DNA of 24,154 nucleotides from Candidatus Sumerlaeota bacterium. Its GTDB lineage: Bacteria > Sumerlaeota > Sumerlaeia > JADFCT01. The DNA lies in assembly GCA_026398575.1 (NCBI GenBank), contig JAPLSP010000098.1, positions 1 through 24,154 of the forward strand, in the 5' to 3' direction. Under the pieces are notes generated by a model. It was given only the letters and a program-made list of their open reading frames with translations, did not search any database and was not told the origin of the DNA. This document shows, one piece after another, positions 7,694 to 14,934 of this stretch (its first letter is position 1; every line of letters starts with the position of its first letter). The position numbers were made by a program, and so were the translations under genes.

Positions 7694-8581
7694 ATGGCCG
7701 CTATCGAATTTCCTAAGTCGCCGTTTCGCGTTGAAGAGCTAGCGGATTGGCTAGAGCTTTCCGCCTTGTCAGCATCGAATCGGAGCGCCAGTGCAGGTAA
7801 TTTGGAGCGTGAGCTTAATCGGCTTAGCTGCGCAAATCCTGATGAGCGTTTGGGAAATGTTTTTACCGAGATTGAGCGGCGAGAGAAAGCAACGGGAAAT
7901 GAAGCGTACCCATTTGAGAGAAAGAATAGCTACATAGAGCTCAGAGGCGAACCGAAAAAATACCCAGCGTATGTATTCTGCTTAGCGCTTTCATATTATC
8001 AATGGAAACAGAGAAAAGGCGCTCTGCAGAATCCATGGTTGCTCTTCGAGGAGTTAGCATGCTGCTCCGCGAAAAGCTATGTAGGGGGAGAGGCGGTTGT
8101 CTTTGGAACAAGCAGCCGAATGGGAAGGACCTCGGCTAAGCGGTTTGAAGACAAAATTAAAGGCCTTGCAAAGGAACTTGCAGAGGGTGAAGGATTCAAG
8201 AAGCAGAGATTGCTTGCGACCAAGGACAGCAAGTTGGATTTAGTGGCCTGGAAGAAATTCCTGGATGGACGCCCAAGTCAGATCATAATATTTGGCCAAT
8301 GCGCCGCTGGATTCAATTGGACTGACAAATTATCGGAACTCGATCCGGATGCGTTTTGGGAGCAATGGATGATAGCTGGCAAGGTGAGCACGCTTCTGCG
8401 CTCAGTATTCATACCTCATCGCCTATATGATGAAGACAGGTGGATAATGCAGGCACGTCGTGCTCGGTTGTTGTTCGATCGTTGTCGCATAGTCTCATTT
8501 GCGCATCATGAAACCTCTTCTGGTCGCTTTGCTGATCGGTTGCTGGACTGCTGCAGGATCGAGTGGGAATTACCTGTGTAG
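7694..8581 (+). CDS. Unrecognised protein, possible PD-(D/E)XK-like restriction endonuclease
   Basis: 295 residues, 6 bp after the ParB-like gene. I cannot assign it to a named family with confidence. The stretch KLDLVAWKKFLDGRPSQIIIFGQCA (residues 180-204) reads like the core of a PD-(D/E)XK nuclease: a conserved D182, a turn, then a hydrophobic strand IIIFGQCA with Q202 where the E/D of the motif usually stands. Acidic residues EE (119-120) could supply the upstream helix. No Lys follows at the usual Q-x-K position; K212 might substitute. The N-terminal half is helical, with a substrate-recognition look but no clear motif. The position between a ParB-like gene and a DNA methyltransferase supports a restriction role. 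If not a nuclease, it could be a structural partner. Confidence 0.6.
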   Translation: MAAIEFPKSPFRVEELADWLELSALSASNRSASAGNLERELNRLSCANPDERLGNVFTEIERREKATGNEAYPFERKNSYIELRGEPKKYPAYVFCLALSYYQWKQRKGALQNPWLLFEELACCSAKSYVGGEAVVFGTSSRMGRTSAKRFEDKIKGLAKELAEGEGFKKQRLLATKDSKLDLVAWKKFLDGRPSQIIIFGQCAAGFNWTDKLSELDPDAFWEQWMIAGKVSTLLRSVFIPHRLYDEDRWIMQARRARLLFDRCRIVSFAHHETSSGRFADRLLDCCRIEWELPV

Positions 8582-8646
8582 CCTGCTTACGTTAATCTTT
8601 GCTTAAGATTTCAATGAAGACACAAAACGGAGTATAGGACAGCAGG

Positions 8647-8657
8647 AAAGGGGTGAT
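8647..8657 (+). promoter_or_regulatory. Extended Shine-Dalgarno site fixing a TTG start
   Basis: AAAGGGGTGAT matches the extended anti-SD target AAGGAGGTGAT with one change. It lies 5 nt before TTG at 8663. The only in-frame upstream option ends at TGA 8654-8656, so TTG is the first possible start of the methyltransferase. Confidence 0.7.
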
Positions 8658-8662
8658 GCCAT

Positions 8663-9790
8663 TTGCCGGACGATTTGCCGTATGAAAAACGAGTAGCTCT
8701 GCATGCCATTTGCCCCTACTTCGCAATGTTCCCTGAAGGATTTGTAAAGGAGCAGGTGGAAAAGCATACGCGCAAGAATGACTGGGTTTTCGATCCATTT
8801 TGCGGCCGGGGAACGACAATTCTTGAGTCGCTCATTTTGGGCCGCAATGCTGCAGGTTCGGATATTAACCCAGTAGCATTTTGCATCTCTAGAGCCAAGG
8901 CAGAGCGACCGTCTATTGATGAGGTTATAGAGCGAATTAGCGAGCTGGAGTTGCGCTATAAGCAAGTGGGTCCATGCATTTGGGAGGAGCAGCGTTTGGA
9001 TCTCCCACCATTTTTTCGTCGAGCCTTTTATTCAACGACATTGCGCGAACTGCTTTTTTTGCGGTCTTCGTTGGATTGGCGCCATGATAAGATCGAGCGA
9101 TTTATCGCGGCGTTGATTATCGGCTCACTTCATGGCGAGATGGACCGATCAAAGGCTTATTTCAGTAATCAAATGCCCCGTACTATCTGCCTTAAACCAG
9201 AGTACTCCCTACGATATTGGAAGAGGCATAAGCTCTTTCCTAAAAAGCGCCGAGTATTTGAAATGCTATGCGCCAAAGCGGAGTACCGCCTTAATGGCTT
9301 GACGACATGCTCTGAAGGCAAAGTGGAACTGATGGACGCACGAAAATCATCTGATTGTTTTGCTGATCTAAGAGAGAAAGTTTCTCTCGTCATAACCTCT
9401 CCGCCCTATATAGGAGTTACTCGTTATGAAGAAGACCAGTGGCTTCGGCTCTGGTTCTTGGGAGGCGAACCTCGTCCCACCTATGGAAGAATCTCCAAAG
9501 ATGACCGGCATGAAAAAGAGGACAAGTATTGGACATTCTTGCAGGAATCTTGGGCAGGGATTGCTCCGCTCGTAAAAAAAACTGCCAAGATGGTCATTCG
9601 AATTGGAGCGATAGGGCTCGATGAAAGCGGGATTTCAACAGGGTTGATAGATTCGGTGAAAAGCGCCTTTCCTCATGCCCGGTTACTGACTGAACCTAAA
9701 CGTTCTACGATTATTGGCCGCCAATCTCGCAGTTTCATTCCCAGTAGCAAAGGATGCATTTTTGAATTGGATTACGTTTTCACAGTTTAG
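8663..9790 (+). CDS. DNA methyltransferase (N6-adenine or N4-cytosine), third gene of the module
   Basis: 375 residues from TTG. The AdoMet-binding motif I is DPFCGRGTT (44-52), followed by GSDINP (65-70, acidic motif II). The catalytic motif IV is TSPPY (245-249). The motif order I, long insert, IV resembles alpha-class amino-methyltransferases; the roughly 190-residue insert, with conserved-looking YFSNQMPR and YSLRYW, may contain the target recognition domain. SPPY occurs in both N4-cytosine and N6-adenine enzymes, so the base is not settled. The upstream gap is 81 bp, but strand and composition agree with the two genes before it. It probably protects host DNA if the second gene encodes a nuclease. 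No hairpin terminator is obvious in the 98 bp to the next, convergent gene. Confidence 0.9.
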   Translation: MPDDLPYEKRVALHAICPYFAMFPEGFVKEQVEKHTRKNDWVFDPFCGRGTTILESLILGRNAAGSDINPVAFCISRAKAERPSIDEVIERISELELRYKQVGPCIWEEQRLDLPPFFRRAFYSTTLRELLFLRSSLDWRHDKIERFIAALIIGSLHGEMDRSKAYFSNQMPRTICLKPEYSLRYWKRHKLFPKKRRVFEMLCAKAEYRLNGLTTCSEGKVELMDARKSSDCFADLREKVSLVITSPPYIGVTRYEEDQWLRLWFLGGEPRPTYGRISKDDRHEKEDKYWTFLQESWAGIAPLVKKTAKMVIRIGAIGLDESGISTGLIDSVKSAFPHARLLTEPKRSTIIGRQSRSFIPSSKGCIFELDYVFTV

Positions 9791-9888
9791 AGATATCGAA
9801 ATGCTTTGCGTTCTTTCTGAATCTGCCAAACGATGATAATCAGACTTGATGAGAATTGAATAGTGATGCCACGTTGCTGAAAGTATCA

Positions 9889-10920
9889 CTAATCGTCGAA
9901 TTTCTTGTATTCCGGATTCATCCGGTCCAACCAGCCGATGCGATAGGCTGTGTATTCGCCGAGGGTGAGCTTGCCCAGGTTATAGTCCACGCGATACATG
10001 ATTTCATTCGGCCATAGCTTCTTCGCTTGATCTTTCCGGACGCTTTCCTTGTCAAACGGAAAATAGAGTTCGCCGGCGCCGAAGTTGTGGAGGATTTCGT
10101 GGACGTAGGACGCGGCGCATGTGGGATTGCCTTTGGCGTAACGCATGAACATGACGGATCGCTCCGCTTGATACGTCGCGCCGACGCCTTTATAAAAAGT
10201 AAGGTTATAGGAGGTTGCGGATTTGTTGACGTGGATGAGCGTCAATGCCTGATCGGCGGCGTAGATTTTCTTCAGGAATCGCATGAGATCGTTGGCGCTT
10301 TTTAGATTCTCTTCACTGCATGAATCGCTCAACCGCCGGGCCGCCTGCTGAATGACCGTCTCGGTCCACTTCGGGCTGGCCCACATGTCGGTTGGAATAT
10401 TTCCCTCGTACCAGACCGTCACGGACGTCGCCGGGGCGAACCTGACGGCGATGTGATCGAGGCGCGCCTGATCGAGGATGAAATCCTGCGTGTCTTTCAG
10501 CCGCTTTTCGACCTCCGCTAAATCCTTGAGGGGCCAGGAAGACGCGGCGTCGCTGACATAGACGCTGAGAAGGCAGACCGTGCCGGAGAGAACCGCCGCG
10601 CTGCCGTCATTTCGGCGGGAGGCATGGTTGGATTTGGCGCCGCTCGTTGTGGTTTGCGTCTGGCTTGTTGTGGCGAGGCTCGCGGCAGCCGAAGTCGCTT
10701 CGGCCTGTCCGCGAACAGCTTGACCTGCTGGTTGGCGCCAATCCGATTCGTGTATGGCAAGCGATGATGAGGTTGTCTGCGAAACGGGCTCGGGGGCCCC
10801 GGCTTTGCGCGCGGGATGGCATCCCGAGAAAGCAGCACACAGAAAAATGATTCCCGCCGCCAATATCACCAGCGACGAAAACCATTGCGCGCGAATCTTT
10901 GCGGACGGGTTGTCAAGCAT
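9889..10920 (-). CDS. Putative lipoprotein zinc metalloprotease
   Basis: 343 residues. The N-terminus has a basic start and a hydrophobic core (residues 16-31), then the lipobox FSGC with Cys34, so it is likely a lipoprotein exported and anchored in a membrane. Residues 40-110 are a low-complexity S/T/A/Q linker. The globular part holds HEILHNFGAGE (H274, E275, H278, then G281), a gluzincin/metzincin-like zinc site, with a downstream NEIMYR (M308) that could be the Met-turn, and a common ending LTLGEYTAYRIGWLD. The third ligand may be E284, where related proteins often show D. The substrate is unknown. It converges with the methyltransferase and faces tRNA-Ser upstream; no operon partner is visible. 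The family is a by-eye assignment. Confidence 0.8.
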   Translation of the reverse strand: MLDNPSAKIRAQWFSSLVILAAGIIFLCAAFSGCHPARKAGAPEPVSQTTSSSLAIHESDWRQPAGQAVRGQAEATSAAASLATTSQTQTTTSGAKSNHASRRNDGSAAVLSGTVCLLSVYVSDAASSWPLKDLAEVEKRLKDTQDFILDQARLDHIAVRFAPATSVTVWYEGNIPTDMWASPKWTETVIQQAARRLSDSCSEENLKSANDLMRFLKKIYAADQALTLIHVNKSATSYNLTFYKGVGATYQAERSVMFMRYAKGNPTCAASYVHEILHNFGAGELYFPFDKESVRKDQAKKLWPNEIMYRVDYNLGKLTLGEYTAYRIGWLDRMNPEYKKFDD

Positions 10921-10955
10921 TCGGAAGGATCTTCCGCGCTGCCAGGTTGGGGATA

Positions 10956-11043
10956 TGGCGGAGAGGGCGGGATTTGAACCCGCGTAGCCTTGCAGCTAAC
11001 ACGCTTTCCAAGCGTGCACCTTCAACCACTCGGTCACCTCTCC
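10956..11043 (-). tRNA. tRNA-Ser(GGA)
   Basis: On the minus strand the acceptor GGAGAGG (5' end at 11043) pairs with CCTCTCC, followed by discriminator G and an encoded CCA. The anticodon loop reads CTTGGAAAG, anticodon GGA (UCC/UCU codons). A long variable arm (TAGC...GCTA) is present, as in class II serine tRNAs. The T arm is GCGGGTTCAAATCCCGC. 88 nt including CCA. The large hairpin at 11059-11131 lies only 15 bp upstream of the 5' end. Confidence 0.97.
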
Positions 11044-11058
11044 GTTTATCCGCCACAT

Positions 11059-11131
11059 GTAGGTCCCGGACGCTGGACGGGACCATGCTGTTTGCCTAAC
11101 TGCTTTGTCCCGTCCGGCGTCCGGGACCTAC
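11059..11131. repeat. REP-like long hairpin upstream of tRNA-Ser
   Basis: gtaggtcccggacgctggacggga (24 bases, 11059-11082) pairs with 11108-11131 with one G-T mismatch; the loop is 25 nt. In this 309-base gap between tRNA-Ser and the glycosyltransferase I see no convincing gene; the rest is the hairpin, about 180 bases of unassigned sequence and the heptamer repeat. The element could be a REP/RAYT-type repeat or a structure affecting tRNA transcription. Confidence 0.85.
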
Positions 11132-11315
11132 CTGCGGAAAAATAAAATATTAACTCCGATACGACTTCTGGCCTTGAATTCGCCGCAAGAGGTCAAGCAT
11201 TTTACTGCAATACGAACGCGGCGCAAGCCTTTTTCTCGGGAGGCGAAGCGCGCGCGCGAATTTATAGCTGATTTCCTTGGCATCAAGGACAGCAAGGAAA
11301 TTGCGAAATCATAAT

Positions 11316-11346
11316 CTGAAAACCGAAAACCGAAAACCGAGAACCG
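11316..11346. repeat. Heptamer tandem repeat before the glycosyltransferase
   Basis: The unit gaaaacc is repeated three times and followed by a changed fourth copy (gagaacc), ending 7 bases before the ATG at 11353. It occupies the place where a ribosome site would be expected; no AGGAGG is present. Copy-number change here would alter leader length. Confidence 0.75.
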
Positions 11347-11352
11347 TCCCTT

Positions 11353-12447
11353 ATGACCATCGCCTTCGACGCACGCATGATTTCCTATTCCGGCATCGGG
11401 ACGCAAATCCGCGGACTGCTGCGCGCGCTCCGAAAATTGCGCCATCCGCCGGAAATGACGTTGCTCGGCGATCTGAACGAAATCACGGCCTTCCGGATGC
11501 AGCGCGGCTTTCAGGTCGAGCGCTACGTGGCGCCGATCTACAGCGTCTGGAATCAGTATTGGTTTCCGCGGCGCTGGCCGGGGGCGCGGGCGCTGCACGT
11601 GCCGCACTATAACATCCCCTACCGCTACGAAGACCCGCTCATCGTCACGATCCACGACCTCATCCATCTGCTCTTCCCGTGGCAGCTGGGCTCGGCGCTC
11701 AAGATCGCTTACGCGCGCTATACCCATCGCCAGGTCGCCAAGCGCGCCGATATGATCCTTTGCGATTCGGAATTCACGCGCCGTACCGTCTTGGACCGCC
11801 TCAGCGTGCCGGAAGACCGCACGCGCCTCTTGCCAAACGCCGTGGACGAAAAATTCCAGCCGGCCGAAGACCTGGCCACGATCCGGGATTTCCGCCATCG
11901 CATGGGGCTTCCGAGCGAATACCTTCTGGCGGTCGGGATAGACAAGCCGCACAAGAACCACCTCTTCCTGTTGCGCGCCTTGAAGCCGCTGTGGCAAGAC
12001 GGCAAGATCGAAACGCCGCTAATAATCGCCGGCTGCGGCAAAGGCAAGGGCGGCAAATTGCACGAGTCCATCGCGCGCACGGGCACGGACCAATGGGCGC
12101 GCATGTTGGACTGGATCGAGCTCGAGGATATGCCGCTGCTTTATCAAGGCGCTGCGCTCTACATCCAGCCCTCCACCTTCGAAGGCTTCGGCCTCCCCGT
12201 CCTCGAGGCGCAGCGCGTCGGGACGCCCGTCGCTTCTTCCGACGCCGCCAGCCTCCCGGAAGTCGGCGGCGAGGGCGCGATCTATTTCGATCCCTATGAC
12301 GAAGAATCCTGCCGCTACGCCGTCACGCGCGCCCTCGGCGACAGCGAATTCCGTCAGCGTCTGGTTACGCAAGGCCACATCAACGAACAACGCTATTCCT
12401 GGACCGCCAGCGCCCAAATCCTCGCCGACACCTACCGCGAATTCTAG
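11353..12447 (+). CDS. GT4-family glycosyltransferase (GT-B fold)
   Basis: 364 residues. It transfers a sugar from an activated donor to an acceptor, probably for envelope polysaccharide or glycolipid at the cytoplasmic face of the membrane. The N-terminal Rossmann half starts FDARMISYSGIGTQIRGL, with HVPHYNIPY and TIHDLIHLLFP. The C-terminal half has LLAVGIDKPHKNHLFLLRAL, the linker strand LIIAGCGKGKG and the GT4 E-x7-E motif EGFGLPVLEAQ (E277, E285), followed by GTPVASSDAASLPEVGGEGAIYF. No membrane segment is present. No sugar-specific features allow the donor or acceptor to be named. It is isolated: a tRNA lies upstream and decayed genes on the other strand lie downstream. It overlaps nothing, and its stop is 16 bp from the end of the DUF1156 remnant. 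Confidence 0.95.
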   Translation: MTIAFDARMISYSGIGTQIRGLLRALRKLRHPPEMTLLGDLNEITAFRMQRGFQVERYVAPIYSVWNQYWFPRRWPGARALHVPHYNIPYRYEDPLIVTIHDLIHLLFPWQLGSALKIAYARYTHRQVAKRADMILCDSEFTRRTVLDRLSVPEDRTRLLPNAVDEKFQPAEDLATIRDFRHRMGLPSEYLLAVGIDKPHKNHLFLLRALKPLWQDGKIETPLIIAGCGKGKGGKLHESIARTGTDQWARMLDWIELEDMPLLYQGAALYIQPSTFEGFGLPVLEAQRVGTPVASSDAASLPEVGGEGAIYFDPYDEESCRYAVTRALGDSEFRQRLVTQGHINEQRYSWTASAQILADTYREF

Positions 12448-12462
12448 CCTATGTTCCGCAGA

Positions 12463-12686
12463 TTACTCGTCCCTTAAAATTTGCGGGCAAATGAAATCCG
12501 CCGGGTCAGGCCAAAGCGCCACGCAAATCACCGCCCGGCACGCCGCCAGCGGCCGCCGCGCCTACCGGATATTCAGCGCTGAAATATGCCCATGCCAAAT
12601 ACTCTTCTCCTGCCGCGCATGCGCCGAAATGCGCTTTTGATCGGCAGGTCAACTTCTTTGAGGCGTTTGGGATAGGCAACGGTCAT
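12463..12686 (-). pseudogene. DUF1156 DNA methyltransferase, N-terminal remnant with frameshift and nonsense codon
   Basis: The minus strand from ATG 12686 reads MTVAYPKRLKEVDLPIK, the usual start of DUF1156 methyltransferase-like proteins. A run of four A (12635-12638 on the plus strand reads tttt) then shifts the frame. In the next frame follow RISAHARQEKSIWHGHISAL and, after an in-frame TAG at 12562-12564 in the place of a Trp, ARRPLAACRAVICVALWPDP, the family hallmark. It ends at TAA 12463-12465 beside the glycosyltransferase. About 70 codons of a protein normally near 900-1000 residues remain. AAGGTG lies 8 nt before the ATG, overlapping the end of the AlbA_2 gene, and only 7 bp separate the genes, so it was once the next gene of that operon. 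Confidence 0.85.
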
Positions 12687-12693
12687 GGGCTTT

Positions 12694-14721
12694 TCACCTT
12701 TGTTTTTTTGCGGTATAGGCCTGGTCAGGGCGATTGGGCTCATTGAGATACTTGCGCAACAGCAGTCCTTCTTCGACCATGGGAGTCAGAAAGCGTTCTC
12801 GCAAGCTCGCGGGATATCGGTTCATCAGCTCGCCAAGATCAGCCGCCGTAAAATATCGCCCTTCGCACAGATCAAATATTATTTGCCGGGTTTGAGTTGG
12901 GGGCAGGCGCGTTCTTTGAAATGCAGGCGCGGCGATTGTCTTTAGATTTTTTAATTCTTTCTCTGGCAGATTATCTAGCTGATATGAGTAATCCACCAGC
13001 TCGTTTTGCGAGGAGTCTCCCTTATGCGTGGAGTCTCCCTTATGCGTGGAGTCTCCCTTATGCGTGGAGTCTCCCTTATGCGTGGAGTCCCCTTCGCAAC
13101 ATAAGTCCTTATTTAGTAGCCTTTTATCTGCACCATCTTTATGCGTGGAGTCCCCGTTATGTGTGGAGTCCTCCTTATGTGTGGAGTTCCCCTTATGTGT
13201 GGAGTCCCCCGCAGGAGATGATGCGCGCCCACCCGATGCTGACTTCTCTTCAGGCAAGCGATATGTTGTGCCTCGTTTTTGTCCCTGCTGGCGCAGAAAG
13301 CCTCTCATCGCAAGGCTCTGAAGAATCTTCGAAACGTCGGAGGAATGCTCTTCCGATATTTCGCGAAGCCGCTGATTGGAAACTCCGCCTTCAATATCCG
13401 CCGTCACTAGAGCCTGAACTTCCAGTTTATTCAGCGGCTTGAACTTGCCGCCAAACCGCGACTGAAACCGGCGCAGAGACTCCTGGGGTAGCAAACTAAC
13501 CATCGGAAGGATCAGCTTGACCCGGTCCGGCTGAGTTCCCGGCTGAATGCTCGGAAAGCGCCAATGCTGGGATTTCCATCCCTGCCATATCTTGTCAATT
13601 CCCGATCCCGCCTTTTCCACTCCACCGATCATCAGGAACATGGTTTGCAGCGCTTTGTTGCGGCATTCACTCACGCCGCCGGCCAGCATCTGATCCACGG
13701 GCAGCAAGAGCGTACCTGGATTCGAGAGTTCAAAGCGGTCCCGGTATTTCTCGACAATGATCCCGCCTTGTCCGCGATAGTCAGCGTGGATCAAGGCATT
13801 GACCAAGGCTTCCCGAATCGCTTCGTGAACGATAGTGTCATCTTTCCGTCGGAGATTCCGCAGTTGGAAAGGAATCTTGAGGTCGGCGGTGAGGCGCTGA
13901 ATCACCCTTTGAAAAAACTGGAAGAGATTCGCTGTCCATGTCCCGTCAATGGTCAGGCGGTCGGTCCATCGTACGTCCGGGTCATCGGATAGTTTTTCAC
14001 GATAGTCGAGATGGAATCCGGGAACCGCTGCCGGATCGCGTATGGCGCTGTCTTTCCCAAACATCAACAATCCTGCGAGGGTGAGCCCTTCGCGCCCCGA
14101 AGCGCGCTCTTTGCGCCATCCACCGAGTTTTTCCAGGAATGATTTCACGTCATCGAGCAGCCAGGGATGCGCGGGAGAGCGGGCGGAAAAGCTCTGGCGA
14201 TATTGCTTCAGACTTGTTTCGTCTAACTCATCGAGGCCGAAATGCTCCAGAATCCGGCTGTCGGCAGGCTCCTCCGCCTGATCCGCCAGCATGCGCCCCA
14301 CTTCGTCGGCTGAGCAGTGAAAATCGCCCTCGTAGTTTCTGCGGTAAGTTCCCGTCAGGGGATTCTGGTCAATATAGACAGGCCGCTGCCGCCGGTTGGC
14401 TTGGGGAACATAGATGGCCAATACTTTCTTGCCCTCAATCTCGATCTCCTTGACGCTCTCATCTGTCAACAGATTGAGGCTAACCTTCCCACGATTATTG
14501 ACTGTAGCCCCAAAGCTCTTTTTGATTTTCTCCAGATCATTCAGACCGCTGACAGCGCCGTCATCCTCGATGCCCAACACAATGCAGCCGCCTTCGGTAT
14601 TGGCCATCGCGCTATAGGTTTCCCAGAGGCTGCCGGGAACTCCGCCTTTGGCAGACTTGAACTCCCAGTCCTTTGCCTCTCCCAAACTCAATGCTGAAAA
14701 TATCTGCTCATTAATATCCAT
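12694..14721 (-). CDS. AlbA_2 (Schlafen-like) / RecG-like HATPase_c_4 protein with hexapeptide repeats
   Basis: 675 residues. The N-terminal part (about 10-140) is an AlbA_2 domain, formerly AAA_4: EFKSAKGG, AMANTEGGCIVLGIEDDG and YRRNYEGDFHCSADEV. The middle (about 290-405) is the HATPase_c_4 region of RecG-like transcriptional regulators: EAIREALVNALIHADYRGQG, FELSNPGTL and GGVEKAGSGIDKIW. A winged helix follows (about 430-490). Residues 505-573 consist of GDSTHK-type repeats, and the final 100 residues look like another helix-turn-helix (TAADLGELMNRYPASLRERFL). Such proteins are thought to bind nucleic acid and act as regulators or defence components. The start overlaps the stop of the DUF3883 remnant (TAATG), and a DUF1156 remnant follows, so this appears to be the surviving gene of a decayed operon. 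Confidence 0.9.
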   Translation of the reverse strand: MDINEQIFSALSLGEAKDWEFKSAKGGVPGSLWETYSAMANTEGGCIVLGIEDDGAVSGLNDLEKIKKSFGATVNNRGKVSLNLLTDESVKEIEIEGKKVLAIYVPQANRRQRPVYIDQNPLTGTYRRNYEGDFHCSADEVGRMLADQAEEPADSRILEHFGLDELDETSLKQYRQSFSARSPAHPWLLDDVKSFLEKLGGWRKERASGREGLTLAGLLMFGKDSAIRDPAAVPGFHLDYREKLSDDPDVRWTDRLTIDGTWTANLFQFFQRVIQRLTADLKIPFQLRNLRRKDDTIVHEAIREALVNALIHADYRGQGGIIVEKYRDRFELSNPGTLLLPVDQMLAGGVSECRNKALQTMFLMIGGVEKAGSGIDKIWQGWKSQHWRFPSIQPGTQPDRVKLILPMVSLLPQESLRRFQSRFGGKFKPLNKLEVQALVTADIEGGVSNQRLREISEEHSSDVSKILQSLAMRGFLRQQGQKRGTTYRLPEEKSASGGRASSPAGDSTHKGNSTHKEDSTHNGDSTHKDGADKRLLNKDLCCEGDSTHKGDSTHKGDSTHKGDSTHKGDSSQNELVDYSYQLDNLPEKELKNLKTIAAPAFQRTRLPPTQTRQIIFDLCEGRYFTAADLGELMNRYPASLRERFLTPMVEEGLLLRKYLNEPNRPDQAYTAKKQR
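13003..13209 (-). repeat. Coding 18-bp minisatellite (GDSTHK hexapeptide)
   Basis: Residues 505-528 are four hexapeptides (GDSTHK, GNSTHK, EDSTHN, GDSTHK) and residues 544-573 are four perfect GDSTHK plus GDSSQN. They are separated by 15 residues that are not repeated. At DNA level the 13003-13090 block has nearly identical 18-bp units (ttatgcgtggagtctccc on the plus strand), while the 13138-13209 block has drifted. The first block has probably expanded recently. Confidence 0.95.
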
Positions 14722-14934
14722 TATTGCCCCTCGCGCAAAATCTTGCCGGCGTCCACGTGATAATGCTCGATCTTAATCAAAGGCTCCCATCCGAGGCGGG
14801 CGGGGTCTTGAATGGGATGAAGATCGGGCTTTGCTACGCAGTTGAAGACGACATATAGCCAATGGCGATAACCACCAAGCAAATAAAAATCCCGAAGACA
14901 GCAGTTCACAGATCGCAATGGCTTTTGGGGCTTT
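14721..14934 (-). pseudogene. C-terminal remnant of a DUF3883-like protein
   Basis: The minus strand between the stop of the secreted protein gene (14935) and 14721 reads in one open frame RHWLYVVFNCVAKPDLHPIQDPARLGW, then KIEHYHVDAGKIL, resembling the end of DUF3883 (NO VEIN) domains (WLYVV-x-N, I-Q-D/N-P, then a final strand). DUF3883 usually ends large SNF2/DEAD helicases. Only about 60 residues remain. The open frame continues upstream as an antisense-type reading inside the neighbouring gene, with no homologous look, so the real homology probably begins near 14900-14934. Its TAA overlaps the AlbA_2 ATG by one base, showing former translational coupling. Confidence 0.65.

Noticed and set aside
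10754..10987. Open frame ending in AERAGFEPA
   Set aside because: The ending is the antisense of tRNA-Ser, a common false protein; the rest is antisense to the lipoprotein gene.
11105..11314. 69-codon open frame after the tRNA-Ser hairpin
   Set aside because: It begins inside the hairpin, lacks a ribosome site and has no recognisable motif; its coding status cannot be supported.
12897..13442. Plus-strand open frames with SLPYAW or VESPLC repeats
   Set aside because: They are antisense readings of the GDSTHK minisatellite in the AlbA_2 gene.
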